From: Bdellovibrio sp. GT3
GTDB lineage: Bacteria; Bdellovibrionota; Bdellovibrionia; Bdellovibrionales; Bdellovibrionaceae
Reading direction: 5' to 3'
Assembly: GCF_037996765.1 (NCBI RefSeq)
Contig: NZ_JBBNAD010000004.1
Span: 558,001-622,000, forward strand
DNA length: 64,000 nt
Below are positions 1 to 8,318 of the stretch, in pieces. A program made the translations under genes and the position numbers. Numbering within the stretch: the first letter of the stretch is position 1; every line of letters begins with the position of its first letter. The notes beneath the pieces were generated by a model. That model searched no databases and was not told where the DNA came from. It saw nothing but the letters and a program-made list of their open reading frames with translations.

Positions 1-2
1 TT

Positions 3-1049
3 GCTGTCAACACTCCGGCGCCGATGACGATTGATTCCAAAGGTCGTTTGTATATTTCCCGTGAACTGGCTCAGGTCTATGACCGTGCCTCCATGGCACA
101 GCTGAATTTGAATCGTATGTTGGCGCGTGTGATGATGCGCTCGTTTGCTGGCAATCTGTCCCGTATCAAGGCCTATGCGGGCGTGACGCTGGAGGAAGTA
201 AACGCCGTATTTAAAACGGTGAAACCATTCTTTGTGGATCTTGAGATGCTGGAACCGGAAAACGACACCTTCGGGGATGCGCGCTTCCGTGATGCCAATA
301 TCTTTATGGGGCATTCAGACGGCAACAAGTACGCTTCATTTACTGAGCTGACGGATTTGGTCGGGATGTTGTGGTCCGGTGTGACTGTGAATACCATGCT
401 GACAGAAACTTTGCCTAAAGACTGTCAGTTTGAAGAGTGGGTAAAGAACAAGAAAACCGGCAAAGCCAAGCTTGAGAAAATGGTGAAGGTTGATTGCGCA
501 GCCAATGCGTATCGATTCTCATTGATGGATTCCATGACGGCGACACCGGCATTCCGCAGTTACCTGAAGTCTGCGAACAAAGAACTGACTTTGGAGTTTA
601 TCAATAACATCTTCAAGTCCTCGGGCTATATTCCGAACAAATCCCGCACGACGAAGCTTGCGGATTTGGGGCAGGTTCCTCATGCCATCCAGTACGTGGA
701 AATTCTATTTGCACGCTTTGATATGGATAACGACGGTTATTTGACTCAGTACGAAGCGTCCAAGGCCTTTGATCTGTTCGCGGATTTGCTAAAGCAATAC
801 GCCGGTGATCAAGTGGCTCCGAAAGATTTGGAATCCGTGTTCATGTTCCTGCTTCGTTACGGAAAAGCCCCAACAACGCTAAAAGAAAAAGCGACGTGGT
901 TCCTGCGTTGGAAGGGCAAGCCCCACAACTGGCAAGTGGCCGCAGATCGCGGTCAGCTGGCACGCATCCTGGGCTACATCGCCGACATGAGCAACGCCTC
1001 AACAGCCGCATCAGTGCCAGAAATCTCCGAACAGGATCTGGCTCTTTAA
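3..1049 (+). CDS. EF-hand envelope protein, C-terminal part (5' end outside window)
   Basis: The frame is open from base 3, with an ATG at 24 but no stop before it, so this is probably the 3' part of a longer gene. Counting from that ATG, residues 233-244 (DMDNDGYLTQYE) form a canonical EF-hand loop with acidic residues at positions 1, 3, 5 and 12. The region around residues 90-125, the EF-hand, and a C-terminal tryptophan-rich segment (FMFLLRYGK, later TWFLRW) line up in order with the C-terminal third of the 784-residue lipoprotein at 34953-37307. The two are therefore paralogues. The job is unknown; a Ca2+-binding periplasmic or outer-membrane role is inference. The stop codon overlaps that of the convergent gene by a few bases. 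Confidence 0.8.
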   Translation, partial: AVNTPAPMTIDSKGRLYISRELAQVYDRASMAQLNLNRMLARVMMRSFAGNLSRIKAYAGVTLEEVNAVFKTVKPFFVDLEMLEPENDTFGDARFRDANIFMGHSDGNKYASFTELTDLVGMLWSGVTVNTMLTETLPKDCQFEEWVKNKKTGKAKLEKMVKVDCAANAYRFSLMDSMTATPAFRSYLKSANKELTLEFINNIFKSSGYIPNKSRTTKLADLGQVPHAIQYVEILFARFDMDNDGYLTQYEASKAFDLFADLLKQYAGDQVAPKDLESVFMFLLRYGKAPTTLKEKATWFLRWKGKPHNWQVAADRGQLARILGYIADMSNASTAASVPEISEQDLAL

Positions 1050-1861
1050 ACTTCCAGCCAATCTAAATTTAAAAGATACAGGGTTTCCGACGGTGATGGG
1101 TCGGAAACTTCGCGGACTTTTTTGATGGAATCCAAAAGCAGGCTGCGCACTTTCGATACGTCCTCTTTGGAAAGGCAAATCGCCAAACTATAGGCAAGCT
1201 CGCTGGTGCTTTCCATTGATGCGTGACGGGACATCGCTTGCAGGCGCCACTGACTGTGATGGGTGCCGATCTGATAAGAGTCATGACCCAAGTGCATGTG
1301 CGTGGGGCCTACGTTAAAGCGCGTGCCTTCCTGTATGCAAAGTCCTTTGTCCAACAGAAAGTCCATGGCATCGGAGCATTCTTTAACTGGTATACCCAGG
1401 CGTTTTGCAATGTCTTCGATGGAGTTGCACTCGGGGAGCACGGACGCCAGGCGAATGGCTGCATAAACCCAGGAAGAATAAAATCGAGTGTTGTCTTCCG
1501 AAGACAATAAAACATTTTCATGGGGAACAACGCCGGAAATTTGATTGTGCTTCAATCTGAGCTCTTCAAGTTCACGGGACAACTCCTGACGAAGTTCTTC
1601 GGAACCTGCGCGATCGTAGTCAGCCATTCGTAAGAAATAACGTTTTTGCCATGTACCCAGACTCATATAGTTTGCGATGCCCAGGGCTTGTTCTGCATTT
1701 AATGAGCGCTCGCCGCTTAAAATCAGACTGAAATACGACGGGAAGACGCCAGCGGCTTTTGACAGACGTCCATTGATTCCACGACGTTCCGTCGGTGAAA
1801 GGCTTTCGATATAGGCCTTCACGAAATCGACGGGTTTTTTGAAAAGGAAGATGTCAGTCAT
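1046..1861 (-). CDS. TIGR02147-family putative transcriptional regulator
   Basis: A 271-residue cytoplasmic protein. Residues 1-100 carry the pattern of the TIGR02147 family: an FxxAYIESL-type helix, an HTH-like stretch with PSYFSLILSGERSLN, then WQKRYFLRMADYDRA. The C-terminal half contains a winged-helix-like segment (EDIAKRLGIPVKECSDAMDF) followed by LDKGLC. The family is abundant in Bdellovibrio and Fibrobacter and is presumed to regulate transcription; targets are unknown. I chose the ATG at 1861; an upstream TTG at 1870 is the only longer option and would run into the palindrome. The gene is divergent from a secreted hexapeptide-repeat protein, across an AT-rich palindromic region, which suggests autoregulation and control of that neighbour. 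Confidence 0.8.
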   Translation of the reverse strand: MTDIFLFKKPVDFVKAYIESLSPTERRGINGRLSKAAGVFPSYFSLILSGERSLNAEQALGIANYMSLGTWQKRYFLRMADYDRAGSEELRQELSRELEELRLKHNQISGVVPHENVLLSSEDNTRFYSSWVYAAIRLASVLPECNSIEDIAKRLGIPVKECSDAMDFLLDKGLCIQEGTRFNVGPTHMHLGHDSYQIGTHHSQWRLQAMSRHASMESTSELAYSLAICLSKEDVSKVRSLLLDSIKKVREVSDPSPSETLYLLNLDWLEV

Positions 1862-1869
1862 GGCGCGCA

Positions 1870-1918
1870 ATTAATCAAATGATTAATGAAAACACAATTA
1901 ATTAGTTAATAATTAATT
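1870..1918. promoter_or_regulatory. AT-rich palindromic operator candidate
   Basis: ATTAATCA (1870-1877) and TGATTAAT (1880-1887) form a perfect inverted repeat with a 2-base spacer. It is followed at 1896-1918 by AATTAATT repeated at both ends of a 23-base AT stretch. The cluster lies between the regulator start (1861) and the divergent secreted-protein start (1973). An operator for the regulator is inference from position and symmetry. Confidence 0.45.
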
Positions 1919-1972
1919 TACGCGCATCGCAGCACTGTGCTAGAACCCTTCTCATTCAAGGAGTTCAAGGTG

Positions 1973-3553
1973 ATGAAGCATCTTTTGCTAACGGCAGTTC
2001 TGACTGCATTTTCCGTAACTACATTCGCACAAATGGGCCCAAGCAATGGCGGCGGGGGCGACGTAGTGGTTCTTCCGAACGACGATGTGGTTTTGGCAGA
2101 TCCATTTTTGGATCACGGCGGTAATCAACCGAACAACATGCCTCCAGTGCGTTCATTGAATCCGCGCATCCTTCAAGCGGTTCAGCAATATGCAAAGTAT
2201 TCCGAAGGCGTGCTGAATCGACTGTCCGTAAAAACCAGCGAAATTTGGGCGGAGATGGGTAAGCTGGCAACCAGAAAAAATGATTTAAGAATTTATGCGG
2301 TTCAGTCGGTTCAAGAATTGAATAATTTCTGCGCGCCAGGAGGGAAGAAAAGCTATCAATTGCCAGATGGAGCTCTCGTGCAGAACGTTGCTTGCACAGC
2401 AGGCAATGAAACATTTTTGATCGAGCCTATGTTTTTACGACTGACTATACGTGATCAAGCCTTGTTGATGATTCACGAGCGTTTAACTACTTTGCGTGAT
2501 GCAAATGGCGGGAAGAACTATTCTGCTATCGCACGTTTTACGACAGGACTTCGAACCTTTTTGGAGGTTGGTAAAGAACAGCTTACTGGCAAGTATAGAC
2601 AACTTTCTGAAAACGAAGTTCACCGTTTGACTGAGTTTTATATCGCGACGGAGGAGATCGAAAAGCGTAACAGTGAAGTGGGTGAAGACTCATTCATGTG
2701 GCGCGCACATTCAATGGGCGGTGGAATGGTTCAATCAGATACAGCTATCGGAGCAAATGTATTGGTGAATCTTCGTTCCCGGGTAAATGCAGGTGTTGTC
2801 ATTGGTGATAATGTTCGTTTGGTAAATACTGTCGTGGGTGAAGGCGTTAAAATTGGCAACGGAACGTTGATTGAAGACAGTTTTGTTGTCGACAAGTCCA
2901 TTGTAGGTGCTGGCGCTTTCCTAAAGAACTTCACATTTGTTTCTAGTTGGAATGATAAATCTTCCAAGGTAGAGATTGAATCTGGAGTTCAGGCTCAGAA
3001 TGTTACAATTCGTTGTAAATACAATGGACCTTGCATTCGTAACTTTGTGATCGGTCAAGGCACATACCTTAATAATGTTGTTATGGAAGTTGACGAGCAA
3101 ACAAAAATCGCATCGGGTCAACGCTTGAGTAACGCGGAAGTTGATCGTGAAGCGAATGCCTACGCACCAGTTGGTTATAAACTTAAAGAAATGAATTCTG
3201 AAAATTCAGTAGCATGTCCTACAGGCGGAAAAAACTGGGGATCAGGTGAAAGTCGAATTGAAATCATCACGACCAAACTTATTGGCAAAGAGAAGGTGTT
3301 TGGTACGGATTGGAAGTACAGTAAGTGCAGTGTGAAAATCCACACAAGCAACTCGCTGTCCCCGAAAGGCTCAGGCAATCTATATGGTCTGAACATGGAT
3401 GGAGTTCTGTATAAAGCTGGAGTTAAAATCCGCTATAGAATGGTAGAAGCTCAATATCCAGCCATGATAAACTTTTTGCGGTCCCAGGGTTTTGGCTTTG
3501 TTGAAGACCATCAAGGTCTGTTGTTTATCGATGCTCCAGTCGTTAAAGAATAA
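1973..3553 (+). CDS. secreted protein with left-handed beta-helix (hexapeptide) repeats
   Basis: About 526 residues. The ATG at 1973 is preferred: a CAAGGAG lies about 10 bases upstream and the protein then opens with a clean signal peptide (MKHLLLTAVLTAFSVTTFAQ). An upstream GTG at 1937 would put charged residues before it. After a Gly-rich linker (SNGGGGD), residues of roughly 40-240 form a helical domain without recognised relatives. From about 245 to 390 there are hexapeptide-type repeats (IGANV, IGDNVRL, VGEGVKIGNG, VGAG), as in left-handed beta-helices. The C-terminal ~130 residues contain two cysteines and are unclassified. Export to the periplasm or outside is expected. The function is unknown; similar helices occur in acyltransferases, but no transferase domain is recognisable. 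Confidence 0.75.
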   Translation: MKHLLLTAVLTAFSVTTFAQMGPSNGGGGDVVVLPNDDVVLADPFLDHGGNQPNNMPPVRSLNPRILQAVQQYAKYSEGVLNRLSVKTSEIWAEMGKLATRKNDLRIYAVQSVQELNNFCAPGGKKSYQLPDGALVQNVACTAGNETFLIEPMFLRLTIRDQALLMIHERLTTLRDANGGKNYSAIARFTTGLRTFLEVGKEQLTGKYRQLSENEVHRLTEFYIATEEIEKRNSEVGEDSFMWRAHSMGGGMVQSDTAIGANVLVNLRSRVNAGVVIGDNVRLVNTVVGEGVKIGNGTLIEDSFVVDKSIVGAGAFLKNFTFVSSWNDKSSKVEIESGVQAQNVTIRCKYNGPCIRNFVIGQGTYLNNVVMEVDEQTKIASGQRLSNAEVDREANAYAPVGYKLKEMNSENSVACPTGGKNWGSGESRIEIITTKLIGKEKVFGTDWKYSKCSVKIHTSNSLSPKGSGNLYGLNMDGVLYKAGVKIRYRMVEAQYPAMINFLRSQGFGFVEDHQGLLFIDAPVVKE

Positions 3554-3570
3554 TCTTATAAAAATAAAAA

Positions 3571-3594
3571 GAGAGCCTATGTGCTCCCTTTTTT
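3571..3594. terminator. bidirectional terminator candidate
   Basis: GAGAGC (3571-3576) pairs with GCTCCC (3583-3588) with one mismatch, with an A-run before and a T-run after. It lies between two convergent genes and could serve both. Confidence 0.5.
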
Positions 3595-4285
3595 ACTGGA
3601 ATGCGTAAACGAAGGATGCTCCGACAATGTGATTGCTTACAGAGGTGACGGGAACGTCGAAGCCTTGTGAGGCATCTAAAGCCTTATTCCATACGTTCTC
3701 GTCTTCCGTAATCATGCGGGCGAATACTTTTACGATCGCTGATTCAGTTAAGTAAGTGTAGTAGCCTAAAGTCAGGATGATATTTTTATTAACGGCGGCG
3801 ATACTGCCACCGGAAGCCGGTGAGGACCAAGAGATCCAGCTGTATGCCATACCAACTCCCCCGGACACAAAGGGAGTGCCCCAGTCCGTCTTGTAGTTTA
3901 ACTCAGACGAAATGCCCAGGCTGGTTCTAAGGATCTGAAAATCAGTGCTGTCCAGAAGGGCGGCATCAGATGAAAAATGAAGATTGTTAAAGGCAAAGGT
4001 CACTTCCGGGCCGGTTTTAAATCCGAATCCCTTGGCTTGGTTTCGGGGAGGCGCGATGGCAAGGCTTATCGCATTAGCAAATTGTCCAACGCCGTCGCTG
4101 TTCGAAGCACTTGCATTCGGTGATTTGATGCTCTCCCGATCCAGCAAAAAGACGGTCGTGCTATTCATTGCTAAATCAAAAGAAACTGAGTTTGGCAGAT
4201 AGGATGTGATCTTCTCTGTAAGAGAAGTCTCCTGCGCCAAAGCAGACTGAGAAAATAGCATTAATAAAGCGATCAAGGATTTCAT
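3593..4285 (-). CDS. small outer-membrane beta-barrel-like protein
   Basis: 230 residues with a signal peptide (MKSLIALLMLFSQSALAQ). The rest alternates polar and hydrophobic residues in short strands separated by Gly/Ser/Asn turns, as in 8-stranded outer-membrane barrels, and the chain ends in an aromatic-rich strand (ASFVYAFQ). No enzyme motif is visible. It starts 5 bases after the stop of the upstream lipoprotein gene on the same strand, so the two are likely co-transcribed. Barrel assignment is from pattern only; the specific family is not recognised. Confidence 0.65.
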   Translation of the reverse strand: MKSLIALLMLFSQSALAQETSLTEKITSYLPNSVSFDLAMNSTTVFLLDRESIKSPNASASNSDGVGQFANAISLAIAPPRNQAKGFGFKTGPEVTFAFNNLHFSSDAALLDSTDFQILRTSLGISSELNYKTDWGTPFVSGGVGMAYSWISWSSPASGGSIAAVNKNIILTLGYYTYLTESAIVKVFARMITEDENVWNKALDASQGFDVPVTSVSNHIVGASFVYAFQ

Positions 4286-4290
4286 CAGGT

Positions 4291-5043
4291 TTACTTTGTC
4301 TGTGCTCTTGTGTCCAACTCGGTCTTCATTTGTTTGGCGATTTCGACAAACATATATGCCAGTGCTGGGAAGTCTTTAACCGCACTATTGAAGTTCGGAA
4401 TGCCAAAGCCTTCGTACCTTGTACCCAGCTCAAGGATGCGGGAGGCGTTGTTTATGCCGTCTTGGGTTGAAGCAATACAGGCAGTAAGCACTTCAGAACT
4501 CATGGTTTTTATAACAGTAGCGGATGTTTTATTAGCCAGAACATCTTGAGTGATGCCGTTCCCAGTGAATGTTCTAACCATTAAAAAGAAGAGCCTAAAA
4601 CGTATTTCCATTTCAACGTTGGATACATCGCGATTCTCTACGGCTAGAGTGATGTTATTAACATTCTGTCTGGCATACACATCACCCAGAAAGCGATAGG
4701 CTTTCTTTCTGGAATTGATGATTCGTTCTTTCTCGGGAAAAAGAACCACTCTGGTGTCACCCAGTTCAATCAGCTTGTCGGCTTTTAAAATATACTTTTC
4801 CAAAAGCACCTGAACGGTTTCTAACTCTGGAATTGGAGGAACTGGTTCATTTTCTGGAAGGGGTTTTAGTGCCGCATTCAAATCCATCTCATGCTGTTTC
4901 AATTCCGCAGCGATTTGATCCAGGTTTGCAACTCCATCAGAATGTACTTGAGTGTCTTCAGTCTTTTTAACGCCCTCTTGGCAGGCCGTTGTGAACGAAA
5001 TCATTAGCGCAGAAATGGCGATCAAAAGTACCGGCTTTTTCAT
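4291..5043 (-). CDS. predicted lipoprotein, unknown function
   Basis: 250 residues starting with a lipoprotein signal: MKKPVLLIAISALMISFTTAC, the lipobox being TTAC, so Cys21 would be lipidated. The mature part is mostly helical and charged, with no recognised domain. A GAGGGA ribosome-binding site precedes the ATG. It is the first gene of a probable two-gene unit with the small barrel protein just downstream, which suggests a joint outer-membrane role. Promoter signals were not assigned in the upstream 120 bases. Confidence 0.7.
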   Translation of the reverse strand: MKKPVLLIAISALMISFTTACQEGVKKTEDTQVHSDGVANLDQIAAELKQHEMDLNAALKPLPENEPVPPIPELETVQVLLEKYILKADKLIELGDTRVVLFPEKERIINSRKKAYRFLGDVYARQNVNNITLAVENRDVSNVEMEIRFRLFFLMVRTFTGNGITQDVLANKTSATVIKTMSSEVLTACIASTQDGINNASRILELGTRYEGFGIPNFNSAVKDFPALAYMFVEIAKQMKTELDTRAQTK

Positions 5044-5160
5044 AAGTCATTCCCTCAGGATTTTGGATGGTCGATTTTACCATTTTCCTTAGGAGTTCTC
5101 TTGTTTTGAGTATGTGCTGGTAGATAAGTAAAAAGGTGTAGATAAGTTCGACAGAGACGA

Positions 5161-5853
5161 TTAGTTCAGGATTTTAGCGGTGCCGATAGCGGCACCTGTG
5201 ACGCGGGCTTGGTTTACTATCAAGCCGGTATAGATTCCTGCCGCCTGCTGGCTGGCTGGATAAGCGCTGTTAAGGTCGCCGGAGCTGTTAGTATCCAGAT
5301 CCGCAGTGGCTGCGGCGTAAGGGGTGTATCTCCAGATCAGAACGCGGGTTTTATTGCTGCCACCGGTGTCGTTATGGATGTCGATCACGAAATCCAAAGC
5401 CAGGGGCGCATACATATTGGTGATGGAACTTGCGACCGTCACCCAGTTGCCATTCACGCCGACTTGCACACCGACATTGATGCCGTTGCGAGTGAACTTA
5501 ACGGCAATCCCGGAATTTTCCGTAACATTCAGATCGTTGGAATTAAAAACCAAAGTGGTCGTGGCAGTCATGCTGCCGTCCAGTTGGCCTTTGAAGACGA
5601 AGGAGTTGTTGGTCAGAACTCCCGCCAGGGGAGTCATAAATCTGACTTTGCCGATGCCATTGATTTCAGTCGCGGTGGCCGTGGTTAAGGTGCCGCCGAT
5701 TTGTGTGTAGGAATCGATGCCGGTGAATTCGTCGGAAGTGGAACCGCCGCAGGCGCTTAAAAATAGAAAAGGCGAGAGGACAAGTCCACTCACCAATACA
5801 GTTGATAACGCATTTGCAGCTTTTCGAGAGAATCTTAGAACGAATTTTTCCAC
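5161..5853 (-). CDS. predicted lipoprotein, beta-rich
   Basis: 230 residues. The only usable start is a GTG at 5853, which overlaps the end of dcd by 19 bases. The N-terminus has positive charges, a long hydrophobic stretch and the lipobox LSAC, followed by a GGSTSD linker. The mature part is rich in Thr, Val, Asn and Gly and appears to be a beta-sandwich (for example FVIDIHNDTGGSNKTRVLIW). No family is recognised. The overlap suggests co-transcription with dcd, though a functional link is not obvious. Confidence 0.65.
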   Translation of the reverse strand: MEKFVLRFSRKAANALSTVLVSGLVLSPFLFLSACGGSTSDEFTGIDSYTQIGGTLTTATATEINGIGKVRFMTPLAGVLTNNSFVFKGQLDGSMTATTTLVFNSNDLNVTENSGIAVKFTRNGINVGVQVGVNGNWVTVASSITNMYAPLALDFVIDIHNDTGGSNKTRVLIWRYTPYAAATADLDTNSSGDLNSAYPASQQAAGIYTGLIVNQARVTGAAIGTAKILN

Positions 5854-6371
5854 ATCATTGATTCCACTGGTAAAGGAAGCTTCTCGTTGTACTTAGCAGA
5901 AGGCTTCACGTTATACGGCGTGAGGATTTCACCTTTTACTTCAAAGTAGATCAACTGCCCAACGGGCATTCCAGTGTAAACTCTGACGGGTTGTTTTACG
6001 GAGATTTCAAGAGTCCAGAAGTTGCAAAAACCAACATCGCCCTTACCAGCTGTCGCATGGATATCGATACCAAGGCGACCGACACTGGATTTACCTTCAA
6101 GGAATGGAACGTGTTTCAAAGTCTCAGTGTATTCCTGAGTAACGCCCAAATACAAAGTATCCGGCATAAGGACAAAGCCCTCATCCGGAATCTCGAAGGT
6201 ACGAATCTTGTTATGCTTCTTAGCGTCCAGCACTTCGTCTTCATACACTGCAAGAGTTTTACCCAAGTGAACATCGTAAGAGTTCGTACCCAGGCATTCT
6301 CTGCGGAAGGGCTCAACCTTGATTGTGCCAGCTTCCATGTGTGAGAGAATCTGCTGATCCGTAAGAATCAT
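5835..6371 (-). CDS. dcd: dCTP deaminase
   Basis: 178 residues, close to the usual length for deoxycytidine triphosphate deaminases, which convert dCTP to dUTP (or directly to dUMP in bifunctional forms) for thymidylate synthesis in the cytoplasm. Visible family motifs are ILTDQQI at the start, LGTNSYDVHLG, the phosphate-binding GKSSVGRLGI, IHATAGKGDVGF, and TLEISV carrying the conserved catalytic Glu. The C-terminal PSAKYNEK tail resembles the nucleotide-covering tail of the family. Mono- versus bifunctional activity cannot be decided from sequence. The start overlaps the stop of rpmG as TAATG, so translation is likely coupled. Confidence 0.93.
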   Translation of the reverse strand: MILTDQQILSHMEAGTIKVEPFRRECLGTNSYDVHLGKTLAVYEDEVLDAKKHNKIRTFEIPDEGFVLMPDTLYLGVTQEYTETLKHVPFLEGKSSVGRLGIDIHATAGKGDVGFCNFWTLEISVKQPVRVYTGMPVGQLIYFEVKGEILTPYNVKPSAKYNEKLPLPVESMMWKNSF

Positions 6372-6550
6372 TACTTAGTTTCTCTGTGAACCGTGTGACG
6401 TTTCAAGTTTGGATTGTATTTTTTCTTTTCAAGACGGCTTGGAGTCTTAGTTTTGTTTTTCGTTGTAGTGTAACGAGAAACTGGTTTGCCTTCACCGCGA
6501 GCTTCAGTGCACTCAAGAGTGATGATGATTCTTCCTGATTTTTTAGCCAT
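6371..6550 (-). CDS. rpmG: 50S ribosomal protein L33
   Basis: A 59-residue basic protein beginning [17 protein letters not shown] and ending [11 protein letters not shown], with the diagnostic central [22 protein letters not shown] pattern of L33. It lacks the paired Cys-X2-Cys zinc ligands (only one Cys, in LECTEA), so it is the zinc-independent C-minus form. AAGAGG lies about 6 bases before the ATG at 6550. The stop overlaps the dcd start (TAATG). The product is part of the large ribosomal subunit near the E site. Confidence 0.95.
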   Translation of the reverse strand: MAKKSGRIIITLECTEARGEGKPVSRYTTTKNKTKTPSRLEKKKYNPNLKRHTVHRETK

Positions 6551-7005
6551 TTCGTACCTCTTAAACTTATATGTATTGCCTCGCGGAATATGCGAGAAAT
6601 GACAATACCTTTTCGAAGGGGCTCAAGGTATCAAAGGAAAATAGAAACTTCAACAGACAATTTCACCTCTTACGAGGGAAATCGTAATGACCTTCCCTCG
6701 TACATGCCTAATCTAAGGGCAGCTCCGAGGGGAAAGGTGGAGTTCGCTCGGGTCTGTGAACCATACTCCAGAAGAGGGTGGATTTCCAGAGCAGTAGCGT
6801 CATACGCCTAAGGCCTGTCTGGTATTATTTACAGGCCTGTTTCCTAAAAACAATGAGTTCACTCCATACCAAGAGTATGGAGTCCGGGCTGGTTATCTAT
6901 AGCTGGAGCCCGCAAAAAGTCCAGCCCCAGAGAGGGACATGTGAAATCGGTTGTTAATTGACCGAGGAATTTTCTAAAATAGGGGAACCGTTTGAAGGAG
7001 TCCCA
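6551..7005. other. gene-free stretch between rpmG and the CheY-like gene
   Basis: About 455 bases without a credible protein gene; the 73-codon frame at 6590 has no coding character. It holds several inverted repeats: ATACCTT/AAGGTAT (6605-6611/6625-6631), the cluster listed as a candidate RNA (6653-6845), and CTCCATAC/GTATGGAG with a 5-base loop (6862-6869/6875-6882). No tRNA, tmRNA, SRP or RNase P signature was found. Promoters for rpmG (minus) and the CheY-like gene (plus) must also lie here; TTGTTA and TAAAAT spaced by 18 bases near 6950-6980 is a weak candidate for the latter. Confidence 0.6.
6653..6845 (+). ncRNA. candidate structured small RNA
   Basis: ACAGAC (6653-6658) pairs with GTCTGT (6752-6757). 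Inside lies a perfect 10-bp stem, TACGAGGGAA (6671-6680) with TTCCCTCGTA (6693-6702), loop 12 bases. At the right end AGGCCTGT (6811-6818) pairs with ACAGGCCT (6831-6838), a possible but T-poor terminator. The ~190-base size would suit a 6S-like RNA, but I cannot match the 6S consensus, and the strand is uncertain. Confidence 0.3.
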
Positions 7006-7413
7006 ATGTTTCCCCTCGAAACCCGCATCTTGGTAATTGATGACATGCCCTCTATCAGAGACTTGGTGAAAAACACACTCAAGGCGATGGGCTTTAAAAA
7101 TATTCAGGAAGCCGGCGATGGAGAGGAAGGATTGAAAGTCCTTATGCAAACCAATGTGCCGGGTTCCAGCATTCAACTGGTTATTTCTGACTGGAATATG
7201 CCGAAAATGAAGGGCTTGGAATTGTTGAAGCACGTTCGCGCGACAGCGGAATGGCAAAACCTACCATTTGTACTTTTAACTTCTGAGTCAGAACGCGATC
7301 AGGTGACAGAGGCGGTACTTGCCGGTGTCTCCCAATATATCGTGAAACCATTTTCAGCGAAAATTTTTGAAGACAAACTTAAAGCAGCTTGGACTAAACA
7401 CAATCCAAAATAA
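7006..7413 (+). CDS. CheY-like response regulator (single receiver domain)
   Basis: 135 residues from the ATG at 7006, chosen because GAAGGAG sits 5 bases upstream; the frame continues to 6958 without a ribosome site. It is a lone receiver domain: acidic pair Asp12-Asp13, phospho-acceptor Asp62 in SDWNMP, a conserved Thr in LLTSES, and Tyr plus Lys in QYIVKPFS. The SDWNMP motif is typical of chemotaxis CheY proteins, which bind the flagellar switch when phosphorylated. It directly precedes a membrane-protein gene. No chemotaxis kinase of standard CheA architecture is in the window; the HPt kinase at 8319-10268 is the nearest possible phosphodonor, which is inference. Confidence 0.88.
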   Translation: MFPLETRILVIDDMPSIRDLVKNTLKAMGFKNIQEAGDGEEGLKVLMQTNVPGSSIQLVISDWNMPKMKGLELLKHVRATAEWQNLPFVLLTSESERDQVTEAVLAGVSQYIVKPFSAKIFEDKLKAAWTKHNPK

Positions 7414-7422
7414 GTGAGGGGT

Positions 7423-8313
7423 ATGGAACAATCCCAAACATTTTCTCCACGGGCCGGTCTGAAAAGAACACTTTCGGACAGAGCGCTGTTAAAGCTTTTC
7501 TACTATCTTCTGATCCCGGTGGCATTGGCATTTGTACTGCCATTTGTGCCGATGATCCTGATGGCGCTGGAAGATGGAACTCCTCTGACGGCTATTAGTT
7601 TCGTGGCTTTGGCGATTCCAATGCCGGCAATCATTCTATTTCAGGCATTTTCGTTCTTCAAGCCTTTGGCATTTTCACAAGTAACGATTTTTCCGGATCG
7701 TTTGCAAATGTTGGGCAAAGACAAAAAGAATATCGACGTGAGTTTCGCTGATATCAAGGAAGTGAAGCTGTCTCATCTGCCATATCAAGGCGGTTCTTTT
7801 ACCCTGGTGATGAAGGATGATACCAAATACAGATTCACAGTGATTCTGGAGCGCAGTGAATATGTGCTGGAGGCAATTTCCTCTTTCAACCCTGAGTTGT
7901 TACCACCGACATCATTTGAAACTTACCGCCGCACGGCCATCTGTGCGGATCACAACTACACTCGTATGAACGATTCTTTGAAAAACTGGCGCATGCTGGT
8001 TGTGAAGTACATGTTGCTGCCGGTGATTATCTCGGTGGTGGTTCTGCTACTGGCTCCATATGTGGGGCACGTGTCCATCACAGATGACCTGGACAACGTA
8101 TTTCGCAAGATTACGCTGGTAAATTTGATCTTAGGAGTGGCGAGCTTCCTGATTCCTGCTTTGTACATCACGGGTTTGACCAACCAGGCTTTGATAAAAG
8201 AACCGAACAACGCTCGCCGTAACATGGCCCTGGAAGGCAAAGTTTATAAAATAGCGACTGTCGTCCATTGGGTGACATTTGTTGCTTTTGTTATTTACAT
8301 TGTCATGCGCTAA
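7423..8313 (+). CDS. membrane protein with PH-like cytoplasmic domain
   Basis: About 296 residues. The ATG at 7423 is chosen over an in-frame GTG at 7414. Two hydrophobic segments (roughly residues 20-50 and 55-80) are followed by a soluble beta-rich stretch of about 70 residues (TIFPDRLQMLGK to FTVILERSEYVLEAI) that resembles a bacterial PH-like domain. Further segments follow around 190-215, 230-250 and 275-296. No catalytic motif is seen. It follows the CheY-like gene by 9 bases and is probably co-transcribed. Function unknown. Confidence 0.7.
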   Translation: MEQSQTFSPRAGLKRTLSDRALLKLFYYLLIPVALAFVLPFVPMILMALEDGTPLTAISFVALAIPMPAIILFQAFSFFKPLAFSQVTIFPDRLQMLGKDKKNIDVSFADIKEVKLSHLPYQGGSFTLVMKDDTKYRFTVILERSEYVLEAISSFNPELLPPTSFETYRRTAICADHNYTRMNDSLKNWRMLVVKYMLLPVIISVVVLLLAPYVGHVSITDDLDNVFRKITLVNLILGVASFLIPALYITGLTNQALIKEPNNARRNMALEGKVYKIATVVHWVTFVAFVIYIVMR

Positions 8314-8318
8314 GCGGA

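Noticed and set aside
6875-6905. RNase P RNA core (GTCCGGGCT)
   Set aside because: Only this short match to the P4 region exists; the other conserved blocks are missing.
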